Part shown: one piece after another, positions 7,630 to 13,066 of the stretch | Numbering within the stretch: the stretch's first letter is position 1 | How the letters are laid out: the number at the start of each line of letters is the position of its first letter | Origin: Oceanospirillaceae bacterium | GTDB taxonomy: Bacteria > Pseudomonadota > Gammaproteobacteria > Pseudomonadales > Balneatricaceae | Reading direction: 5' to 3' | DNA: 13,066 nucleotides | NCBI GenBank assembly: GCA_003523085.1 | Contig: DPHD01000063.1 | Span: 8,016 to 21,081 of the forward strand | The notes under the pieces: model-generated | What the model was told of the DNA's origin: nothing | The model's input: the letters and a program-made list of their open reading frames with translations, nothing else | Database searches by the model: none | Made by a program: the position numbers and the translations under genes

Positions 7630-8181
7630 TTACATGTCTTTAACTGCGTAAATACCATCGACATTGCGGAAGTAACCTTGGTAATCCATACCAAAGCCGT
7701 AGACGAAACGATCTTCTACATCTAGTCCGATAAAGTCGGGCACATAGTCGACCTTACGGTCATGTACCTTATTCAGTAGGGCTGCAGCATAAACCTTTTT
7801 AGCACCAGCTTCTTCTAAGTATTCACAAATAGCGGCTAAGGTATGGCCTTCGTCATAAATATCATCCACCACCAGTACCGTACGACCAGTGATGTCATAG
7901 CTAGGTCGGGCTAACCAAGACAGGTTGGTACCCACGGTCTTTTTACCATAGCGGGTGGCGTGTAAATAGTCTGTCTCGAGAGGGAACTGCAGCTTAAGCA
8001 ACAATTGAGCCATGGGGATCATGCCACCATTGAGCACGCACAACACTAATGGCATGTCCTTGGACATGGTAGCCGTAATTTCTTGGGCCATGGTGGTGAT
8101 GCTGTCGGCGATGGTTTCACCGCTTACTAGTAAATCCGCTTGAGAGTGAACTGAGACAGCTTCTGCATATGTGATGGTCAT
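7630..8181 (-). CDS. hpt: Hypoxanthine-guanine phosphoribosyltransferase
   Basis: Purine salvage enzyme that joins hypoxanthine or guanine to phosphoribosyl pyrophosphate, giving IMP or GMP, in the cytoplasm. The PRPP-binding motif VLVVDDIYDEGHTL spans 102-115, the active-site loop VLNGG lies at 49-53, and the C-terminal FGMDYQGYFRNVDGIYAVK resembles the Pseudomonas-type enzyme closely. The 183-residue length is normal. I chose ATG at 8181 (MTITYAEAV): it has an AAGG box seven bases upstream (8189-8192). The open frame continues to 8346, but that 55-residue extension (rich in F, Y, S) looks like untranslated sequence and crosses the promoter. It is convergent with ppiD and divergent from the uvrC unit. 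Exact substrate preference cannot be read from the sequence. Confidence 0.93.
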   Translation of the reverse strand: MTITYAEAVSVHSQADLLVSGETIADSITTMAQEITATMSKDMPLVLCVLNGGMIPMAQLLLKLQFPLETDYLHATRYGKKTVGTNLSWLARPSYDITGRTVLVVDDIYDEGHTLAAICEYLEEAGAKKVYAAALLNKVHDRKVDYVPDFIGLDVEDRFVYGFGMDYQGYFRNVDGIYAVKDM

Positions 8182-8205
8182 AATAATGCCTTGCAAAAGC
8201 CAATC

Positions 8206-8211
8206 ATTATA
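8206..8211 (-). promoter_or_regulatory. Consensus -10 box for hpt
   Basis: On the - strand TATAAT occupies 8211-8206, about 25 bases upstream of the chosen hpt start, and would give a short leader of under 20 bases. The sequence 17 bases upstream is A/T-rich with no good -35 hexamer. Its position supports the short form of hpt over the longer open frame. Confidence 0.5.
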
Positions 8212-8325
8212 ACGCAAAAAAATAGGTTTTTTATAAAAATCATTTAGACTAAAAGATGAGCAGTCAGAAGCTATAAATATGGGGTAGAATAGGTAACACA
8301 ATAGAAATTCGCTAGAGTTTGATTT

Positions 8326-8568
8326 ATGAACACCGATATTAATCACATCCTTGTGAATGGCGCGCAGATAGCATTTAACAAAATGAGACGGGCTCAGTCC
8401 TTTAATGCGCGCTTGTACTATTACGCAGAAATTGGCGTTTACTTAGAGGTTTCCTTGTCTCACGGCGCTGGTATAACGCCAGAAAGCCACGATCAAATTC
8501 AAGAAATCTATAAGCAGGCGACATACTTTCACATGGGCGAAAATAAACGTTCTCGTCTTGCTGGCTAA
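8326..8568 (+). CDS. Small conserved-looking protein of unknown function, coupled to uvrC
   Basis: I do not recognise this 80-residue protein. It has no signal peptide, membrane helix or cysteine. The N-terminal half is mixed and basic (MRRAQSFNARLYYYAEIG); the middle (GVYLEVSLSHGAGITPESHDQIQEIYKQATYFHM) reads as a strand followed by a helix; the end is basic (ENKRSRLAG). Evidence that it is real: its TAA overlaps the uvrC ATG by one base (TAATG), base composition and codon use match its neighbours, and the frame opens just after the divergent promoter region. The ribosome-binding site is poor (AGAG near 8312-8316). TAGAAT at 8285-8290 is a possible -10 box. The coupling suggests uvrC translation depends on it; a role in DNA repair is only a guess by association. 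Confidence 0.7.
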   Translation: MNTDINHILVNGAQIAFNKMRRAQSFNARLYYYAEIGVYLEVSLSHGAGITPESHDQIQEIYKQATYFHMGENKRSRLAG

Positions 8569-10418
8569 TGATGCAAGAGTTGACCGATCCTGCCAACTTT
8601 AGTATTGATGAATACCTAAAGCAGCTACCGCTACGTCCAGGTGTATACCGCATGCTGGACGCGCAGGGTGCCGTGCTTTACGTTGGCAAAGCGGTGAGTT
8701 TAAAAAACCGCGTTAGTAGCTATTTTAGAGGCAAGAGTCACAATACCAAAACCCAGCTAATGGTGGCCAAAGTAGCCACCATAGAAATCACCGTGACCCA
8801 CAGTGAAAGCGAAGCCTTGCTGCTGGAAAATACCCTCATCAAGCGTTTGAAGCCGCCCTATAACATTTCCTTGCGAGATGACAAGTCATACCCCTATATT
8901 TATATCTCTGACCAGCACAGCTACCCGGCAATGCAATACGTGCGAGGCGGAAAAAGTCGAAAGGGTCGGTTTTTTGGCCCCTATACCAGCGCCGGCGCGG
9001 TTAGAGAAAGCCTTAATTTGATGCAACGTATTTTTCGCATACGTCAATGCGAAGATGCTTTTTTTGCCAACCGCACTAGGCCTTGTTTACAGTTTCAAAT
9101 TGGCCGTTGTAGCGGGCCCTGTACCGGTGAAATTAGTGCTGATGATTATGCCGCTGACCTACGTCATGCGACTTTGTATCTGGAAGGAAAAAACCAACAG
9201 TTATTGGACGAAGTGAGTCAACAAATGCATACGGCTGCCGAACAGTTAAAGTTTGAATCCGCCGCACAACTTAGGGATCAGTTAGGATTTTTACGCCAAG
9301 TTCAGGAGCAGCAGCATGTGGTTTCTAAACGCGGTAATTTAGATATATTTGCGGCGGCTGCCACACAAGCTGGCCTGTGTATTCACCAGCTAATGGTGCG
9401 TGCTGGACGCGTTATCGGCAGCAAAAACTTTTACCCAAAGCTCGGTTTAGAAGACGAGCCGGCGATGATGTTATCTGCTTTTTTGGGTCAATATTACTTA
9501 TCCGGCCGTCATCGGGACGTGCCCGATGAAGTCATCGTCAGCGATGCCCAGGAAGATCAGCAAATCATTGCCATAGCCATCGCCAACAAGGTGGAACATG
9601 GCTTTCGTATCATTAGTAAGGTTAGGGGGCATAGGGCCCAATGGTTGCGTTTAGCTCAAACCAATGCTGACCAAGCGTTATTGAGCTATGTGGCTAACAA
9701 ACAGACCCAAATCACACGCTTTGCAGCCTTGCAAGAAGCCTTAGATTTGCCACAAATGCCGGAGCGGTTGGAGTGTTTTGACATTAGTCACTCTAGTGGC
9801 GAGGCAACCGTAGCCTCCTGCGTAGTGTTTGATCAGGGTGGGCCTAAAAAATCTGATTATCGCACCTTTAACATCGAGGGCATTACCCCGGGCGACGACT
9901 ATGCCGCCATGACGCAAGCCATTACACGACGTTATACACGACTCAAAGAGAACCAAGGGGTCATGCCAGACATTCTTATTGTTGATGGCGGCAAAGGCCA
10001 ACTTACCCAGGCGACCAAGGTGTTATCCGAATTACAGTTACATGACTTGTTTGTGTTGGGTGTGGCAAAAGGCGAAACCCGAAAAGCCGGTTTTGAACGT
10101 CTCTTTAATGGCTGGACAGGGCAGGAAATTGTGTTGCCGTCTGAGTCGGCGGCATTACATTTATTACAACACATTCGCGATGAAAGCCACCGTTTCGCCA
10201 TAACGGGTCACCGCGCACGTCGCAATAAAAAGCGCACCCAATCAAATCTACAACAAATTGACGGGGTCGGGCCCAAGCGCCGGCAAGCGTTGTTACAACA
10301 TTTTGGTGGTATACAAGATGTGACCAAGGCCAGTGTTGATGAGTTGGCCAAAGTAAAAGGTATTAGTATAGAAATGGCAGACATGATCTATCGTTCTTTA
10401 CGGGGTGAAGAAGGATAG
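8568..10418 (+). CDS. uvrC: UvrABC system protein C, excision nuclease subunit
   Basis: Makes both incisions flanking a lesion in nucleotide excision repair, after UvrA and UvrB have located it. The 616 residues fit the family. The GIY-YIG domain that cuts 3' lies at about 22-100 (GVY 25-27, YVG 38-40, Arg48, Glu87). Four cysteines at 161, 173, 181 and 185 keep the 12-8-4 spacing of the E. coli UvrC iron-sulfur ligands. The UvrB-interacting UVR segment is at about 205-245. The RNase H-like domain that cuts 5' contains FDISHSSGE (Asp405), Asp444, VDGGKGQL (Asp473) and DESHRFA (His541). Tandem helix-hairpin-helix motifs close the protein (about 560-612, IDGVGPKRRQALL and VKGISIEMA). Starts are ATG at 8568 or the adjacent ATG at 8571; the first overlaps the stop of the small upstream gene. 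Confidence 0.97.
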   Translation: MMQELTDPANFSIDEYLKQLPLRPGVYRMLDAQGAVLYVGKAVSLKNRVSSYFRGKSHNTKTQLMVAKVATIEITVTHSESEALLLENTLIKRLKPPYNISLRDDKSYPYIYISDQHSYPAMQYVRGGKSRKGRFFGPYTSAGAVRESLNLMQRIFRIRQCEDAFFANRTRPCLQFQIGRCSGPCTGEISADDYAADLRHATLYLEGKNQQLLDEVSQQMHTAAEQLKFESAAQLRDQLGFLRQVQEQQHVVSKRGNLDIFAAAATQAGLCIHQLMVRAGRVIGSKNFYPKLGLEDEPAMMLSAFLGQYYLSGRHRDVPDEVIVSDAQEDQQIIAIAIANKVEHGFRIISKVRGHRAQWLRLAQTNADQALLSYVANKQTQITRFAALQEALDLPQMPERLECFDISHSSGEATVASCVVFDQGGPKKSDYRTFNIEGITPGDDYAAMTQAITRRYTRLKENQGVMPDILIVDGGKGQLTQATKVLSELQLHDLFVLGVAKGETRKAGFERLFNGWTGQEIVLPSESAALHLLQHIRDESHRFAITGHRARRNKKRTQSNLQQIDGVGPKRRQALLQHFGGIQDVTKASVDELAKVKGISIEMADMIYRSLRGEEG

Positions 10419-10465
10419 GCTAAAATGGCGTTTCTATATTGTAGTAAGAACTCAAGCGGTTGATT

Positions 10466-11023
10466 ATGTTAAACATTCCAAATTTGCTCACCTTATTTCG
10501 CTTGGCCCTAATTCCGTTTATTTTACTGGCGTACTATTGGCCCTCAGAAAGTAGATATGTTTGGGCGGCAGGGCTATTTGCGTTAGCAGCAGCCACCGAC
10601 TGGTTGGATGGTTACTTAGCCAGAAAATTAAATCAAACTACCGCTTTTGGTGCTTTTTTAGACCCCGTGGCCGACAAAATCACTGTGGCTGTAGCGCTTG
10701 TGGCTTTGGTGGAGTCCTACTCTGAAGTGTGGTTAACCTTGCCAGCCATTGTTATCATCAGCCGTGAAATTGTTATTTCCGCCTTACGTGAGTGGATGGC
10801 AGAAACCGGCAAGAGCGCACATGTCGCCGTGTCTTACATCGGTAAAGTTAAAACCACCATGCAGATGGGCTCTATTGTTTTCTTGTTGGCCACACCTCCA
10901 GGCACACTTGTGTCTATGATTGGTCTAGTTATGCTATACGTGGCGGCAGCGCTGACCCTTTGGTCGATGGTGCTTTATCTTTCTGCAGCTTGGACCCAGT
11001 TAAAAAAGGGGATGACCGCCTGA
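10466..11023 (+). CDS. pgsA: CDP-diacylglycerol--glycerol-3-phosphate 3-phosphatidyltransferase
   Basis: Inner-membrane enzyme that makes phosphatidylglycerol phosphate from CDP-diacylglycerol and glycerol 3-phosphate, the committed step to phosphatidylglycerol and cardiolipin. The 185 residues match the family. The CDP-alcohol phosphatidyltransferase motif is complete at 45-70: Asp45, Asp48-Gly49, Ala52-Arg53, Gly62, Asp66 and Asp70 (DWLDGYLAR then GAFLDPVADK). Several hydrophobic membrane helices surround it (about 7-24, 32-44, 74-110, 135-175). I chose ATG at 10466, which gives the conserved MLNIPNLLTLFRL start; a TTG two codons earlier is possible but unlikely. The gap to uvrC is 47 bp, and its TGA overlaps the ATG of the following regulator. 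The uvrC-pgsA pairing is common in gammaproteobacteria with no known functional link. Confidence 0.96.
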   Translation: MLNIPNLLTLFRLALIPFILLAYYWPSESRYVWAAGLFALAAATDWLDGYLARKLNQTTAFGAFLDPVADKITVAVALVALVESYSEVWLTLPAIVIISREIVISALREWMAETGKSAHVAVSYIGKVKTTMQMGSIVFLLATPPGTLVSMIGLVMLYVAAALTLWSMVLYLSAAWTQLKKGMTA

Positions 11024-11667
11024 TGGTTAAATCTACCGCAATTCGCGTGATGTTGGTCGATGACCATGAAATTGTACGCGTTGGTTTTAAGCGTTTGATA
11101 GAAACTTCCGATGACATTGTGGTCATTGCCGAGGCTAGCACCGGTGAAGAAGCTTACACACTGGTGCAGGATATCAATCCAGATGTGACCATCATGGACA
11201 TCAATATGCCTGGCATCGGTGGCCTCGAAGCCATCAAACGTATCTGTAAGCGTAACCCAAAAGCCAAGGTGATTGCCTTAACGGTACACGAGACGGAACC
11301 ATTTCCAACGCGGGTATTAGAAGCGGGCGCTCAAGCTTATCTAAGTAAGCGTTGTGCGCCACAGGAACTGATTCAAGCGGTGAGAAAAATCCATAAAGGC
11401 GGCACTTACATTTCCGCCCGTGTGGTTAAGGAAATGAGAAAGACGCCGGGTACCCAAGATACCGCCTTAAGTTGTTTAAGTGCTCGCGAATTTCAAGTGT
11501 TCTCGCTGCTTGCAGAAGGGCGTACACCCATGGAAATTAGTGAAGCGATGAACCTTAACCACAAAACCATCCATAGCCATCGCGCTAACATCATGAAAAA
11601 ACTCAAGCTAGAAAATCACGCGAGTATCGTTCACTTTGCTGTGCTGCAAGGTATTATCGAGGCTTAG
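11023..11667 (+). CDS. UvrY/GacA-like response regulator (NarL/FixJ family)
   Basis: Two-component response regulator of 214 residues. The receiver domain (about 6-125) has Asp13-Asp14, phosphoacceptor Asp59 in TIMDINMPGIGGLEA, Thr87 and Lys109. The segment EPFPTRVLEAGAQAYLSK is very close to that of GacA/UvrY, which with partner kinase BarA/GacS drives transcription of CsrA-titrating small RNAs. A LuxR-type HTH follows (about 150-210), but its recognition helix (NHKTIHSHRANIMKKL) differs from the SPKTVNTYRYRIFEKL type of UvrY/GacA. ATG at 11023 overlaps the pgsA stop (TGATG) with AAGGGGAT just upstream; an in-frame upstream extension inside pgsA is rejected. In E. coli and Pseudomonas this regulator precedes uvrC; here it is last in the unit. 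GacA/UvrY orthology is likely but not certain. Confidence 0.85.
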   Translation: MVKSTAIRVMLVDDHEIVRVGFKRLIETSDDIVVIAEASTGEEAYTLVQDINPDVTIMDINMPGIGGLEAIKRICKRNPKAKVIALTVHETEPFPTRVLEAGAQAYLSKRCAPQELIQAVRKIHKGGTYISARVVKEMRKTPGTQDTALSCLSAREFQVFSLLAEGRTPMEISEAMNLNHKTIHSHRANIMKKLKLENHASIVHFAVLQGIIEA

Positions 11668-11686
11668 ACCCTTAGTTTTGAGCGTA

Positions 11687-12559
11687 TCACACCGGTTTGC
11701 GGCTCACGCCAATACCAAACAATATAGCCAATAGGGCGATCATGTCGTGCCAAATCACGGTCTCACCCAATACCAACGCGCCAGCAAAGTAGGCGACGAC
11801 CGGTATGAGGTAGTTTATATTTGACAAAAATGTAGGTCCCGCACGGCGTATTAATACAAAAAATATGGCCGCTGCCACCCCCGTAGGAAATACCCCTAAC
11901 CAAAGGGTCGTCATAAGGCTCAATTGATTCACCTGAGGCCAGTCGATCTGCAGTACTGAAGGCCATAAAATCAAACTGATAAGCGCAGCACACAAAGTAA
12001 CACCGGTACTGACCACGGTCGAACTGTAGGTGGGCAAGCGACGAGCGACTATGGTGTTTGTGGCGTAGAGCACAGCCGCAGACAGCACCAGTAAACAACC
12101 AATCAGGCTGTTTTGTGAGCCTAGTATGGTAGGCCCCAAGATAAGGCCAATACCCGTGATACCCAAAACAAACCCCAATAATTTGTTGCGGTTGAGGTTT
12201 TCGCCAGTAATAAAAAAATGCGCCAGAATTAATGTCATTAATGGCATGATCGCCATCAGCAAGCCTGCCATGCCAGAGGTGACCAAGAGCTGGCCTTTGG
12301 CGATAAACCAAAATGGCAACACATTACCTAACAAACCCATGATCATAAAATGTAACCATGCTACCGGGTTTAACGGTAAACGTTTGCCTTTAGCGAGCAT
12401 AAACGCCAGCAGTACCGCAGCACCAATCGACAGACGCAACACCACAACTTGGTCTGGGGTGAAGGCACGCAAACTAACGTTGATAGCAATAAAAGAAGTT
12501 CCCCATAGCGCCACCAAGCCAAATAGCAGTAGCCAGTTAATCCGTTGTTCAAACTGCAT
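11687..12559 (-). CDS. EamA-family (DMT superfamily) transporter
   Basis: Inner-membrane protein of 290 residues with about ten hydrophobic helices (roughly 8-28, 36-57, 68-86, 93-114, 126-145, 151-171, 181-200, 215-236, 245-264, 271-286). These form two EamA repeats (about 9-142 and 152-286). The family features are visible: WGTSFIAINVSLRAFTP at the start, GE-x-L plus a G-x3-G-rich helix at the end of repeat 1 (ITGENLNRNKLLGFVLGITGIGL), and LGETVIWHDMIALLAILFGI at the end of repeat 2. Such proteins usually export metabolites or amino acids; the substrate cannot be told from sequence. AAGGAG lies seven to eight bases before the ATG. It is convergent with the response regulator, with only 19 bp between and no clear terminator. 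Confidence 0.9.
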   Translation of the reverse strand: MQFEQRINWLLLFGLVALWGTSFIAINVSLRAFTPDQVVVLRLSIGAAVLLAFMLAKGKRLPLNPVAWLHFMIMGLLGNVLPFWFIAKGQLLVTSGMAGLLMAIMPLMTLILAHFFITGENLNRNKLLGFVLGITGIGLILGPTILGSQNSLIGCLLVLSAAVLYATNTIVARRLPTYSSTVVSTGVTLCAALISLILWPSVLQIDWPQVNQLSLMTTLWLGVFPTGVAAAIFFVLIRRAGPTFLSNINYLIPVVAYFAGALVLGETVIWHDMIALLAILFGIGVSRKPV

Positions 12560-12588
12560 TGATTGTACTCCTTGTGACTGAGTGACGC

Positions 12589-12635
12589 GTGTTAGATATG
12601 CAACGCCAGCATACGGGCCATGTGTTAGATTGCAA
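12589..12635 (-). repeat. Direct repeat pair in the transporter promoter region
   Basis: Read on the - strand, TTGCAATCTAACAC (12635-12622) and TTGCATATCTAACAC (12603-12589) are the same 14 bases with one inserted T. Starts of the + strand copies (GTGTTAGAT) are 33 bp apart, about three helix turns. A weak promoter reading on the - strand, TTGCAA (12635-12630), 16 bases, TATGCT, would put one copy on the -35 box and the other just after the -10 box. This is a candidate regulator-binding pair for the transporter gene. Confidence 0.45.
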
Positions 12636-12687
12636 TTAAAATCGTCGACAATTGAGTGTAGATATAGATGGTCATTTTAAAATTTAA

Positions 12688-12730
12688 CATAATATACATT
12701 ATGCGAAGTTAATTAGTGGCGTAATACGCC
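12688..12730. promoter_or_regulatory. Two small palindromes upstream of the XRE gene
   Basis: CATAAT (12688-12693) and ATTATG (12698-12703) form a dyad with centre ATAC. Further on, GGCGT (12718-12722) and ACGCC (12726-12730) form a dyad with centre AAT. The second lies just upstream of the predicted -35 box of the XRE gene, a typical position for an operator bound by a dimeric XRE-type protein. Both are short, so either could be chance. Confidence 0.3.
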
Positions 12731-12737
12731 CGGAAGA

Positions 12738-12766
12738 TGGTCACATAACAATCAGATAGGTATAAT
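12738..12766 (+). promoter_or_regulatory. Predicted sigma70 promoter for the XRE gene
   Basis: TGGTCA (12738-12743), 17 bases, TATAAT (12761-12766). The -10 is a perfect consensus and the -35 matches four of six. The expected transcription start falls at about 12773-12774, on or next to the ATG of the gene, so little or no leader is expected. Confidence 0.6.
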
Positions 12767-12773
12767 TTGAGCC

Positions 12774-13066
12774 ATGCTAGAAATTAAACAACACCAGGTC
12801 CCCAGCAGTTTAAACTGTCCGGTTCACGAACGGCTTAAACAGGCTCGTATCCAATGCAATATTTCGCAACGTAGTTTGGGCATTGCCGCCGGCATCGATA
12901 CGGCATCAGCCAGTGCCCGTATGAATCAATATGAACGCGGTAAGCATGTGCCTGATTATGACACCCTTTGTAAGCTTGCTCAGGTGCTGGGCGTGCCTGT
13001 ACCTTATTTTTATGCCAATGATGATGAAGCTGGTTTTATGCTCGACATGGCACGCCTGTCTGATGA
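12774..13066 (+). CDS. XRE-family helix-turn-helix regulator, N-terminal part (3' truncated by window)
   Basis: The first 97 codons of a small DNA-binding protein; the frame is open to the window edge. A Cro/C1-type HTH spans about 19-80: ERLKQARIQCNISQRSLGI, then AAGIDTASASARMNQYERGKHVPDYDTLCKLAQVLGVPVPYFYANDDE. The ISQ, QYERGKHVPDYDTL and L-A-x-L-G-V-P-x-x-Y-F-Y elements are standard for this group, in which short stand-alone regulators are common in gammaproteobacteria. The start is chosen because it is the first ATG before the domain; no ribosome-binding site precedes it and a TATAAT box lies only seven bases upstream. It is divergent from the transporter gene across 214 bp and may control it or itself; that is inference. 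Targets are unknown. Confidence 0.85.
   Translation, partial: MLEIKQHQVPSSLNCPVHERLKQARIQCNISQRSLGIAAGIDTASASARMNQYERGKHVPDYDTLCKLAQVLGVPVPYFYANDDEAGFMLDMARLSD

Noticed and set aside
8182..8346. A 55-residue N-terminal extension of the hpt frame
   Set aside because: It has no ribosome-binding site, is not like the family N-terminus, runs over the TATAAT box assigned to hpt and overlaps the divergent gene's start. The ATG at 8181 has a good AAGG box.
10460..10465. TTG start two codons before the pgsA ATG
   Set aside because: The ATG at 10466 gives the conserved MLNIPNLLTLFRL beginning, aligned with E. coli PgsA.
10960..11022. An upstream in-frame extension of the response regulator inside pgsA
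   Set aside because: The extra residues do not match receiver domains. The ATG at 11023 gives normal length and a classical TGATG overlap with pgsA.
11668..11686. Terminator between the response regulator and the transporter gene
   Set aside because: The 19-bp gap has no inverted repeat followed by a T-tract on either strand; none could be supported.
12126..12581. A 151-residue open frame on the + strand opposite the EamA transporter gene
   Set aside because: It is antisense to a well-supported membrane protein, has no recognisable domain, and its composition mirrors the complement of the transporter codons.

Overview
The window is a stretch of core chromosome from a gammaproteobacterium. 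The order tig-clpP-clpX-lon-hupB-ppiD, the near-identity of the HU-beta C-terminus to the enterobacterial protein, a Pseudomonas-type hypoxanthine-guanine phosphoribosyltransferase and a uvrC-pgsA pair with a UvrY/GacA-type regulator all point there. Moderate base composition and the mix of Pseudomonas-like and enteric-like features suggest a marine group such as the Oceanospirillales or relatives, but that placement is an inference. No mobile element, CRISPR array, tRNA or rRNA gene was seen.

Region 1 (1-7608, all + strand) is a protein quality-control block: the end of trigger factor (ribosome-bound chaperone), ClpP peptidase, ClpX unfoldase, Lon protease, the nucleoid protein HU-beta, and PpiD, a membrane-anchored periplasmic chaperone. 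Each boundary has its own signal. Rho-independent terminators follow tig, clpX, hupB and ppiD. Promoter-like sequences precede clpP, lon (a possible heat-shock promoter) and hupB (near-consensus sigma70). The clpP-clpX gap holds a cluster of small hairpins.

Region 2 (7609-8325) holds hpt on the - strand, convergent with ppiD across a shared bidirectional terminator. A short divergent promoter region separates it from region 3.

Region 3 (8326-11667, + strand) is a tight four-gene unit: an unrecognised 80-residue protein, uvrC, pgsA and a UvrY/GacA-like response regulator. The small gene overlaps uvrC by one base (TAATG) and pgsA overlaps the regulator by one base (TGATG). In E. coli and Pseudomonas the regulator lies upstream of uvrC; here it is last, and its DNA-recognition helix differs from that of UvrY/GacA.

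Region 4 (11687-13066) has a ten-helix EamA/DMT transporter on the - strand and, divergently, the start of an XRE-type repressor-like gene cut by the window end. The 214-bp gap between them contains a 14-base direct repeat spaced 33 bp apart, two small palindromes and a TATAAT box so close to the XRE start codon that the mRNA may be leaderless.

Most of the window is ordinary housekeeping sequence. The points that most deserve a second look are the unknown small gene coupled to uvrC, the permuted and divergent UvrY-like regulator, the dyad centred on the hupB -35 box, and the repeats in the transporter/XRE gap. I see no convincing new multi-gene system.
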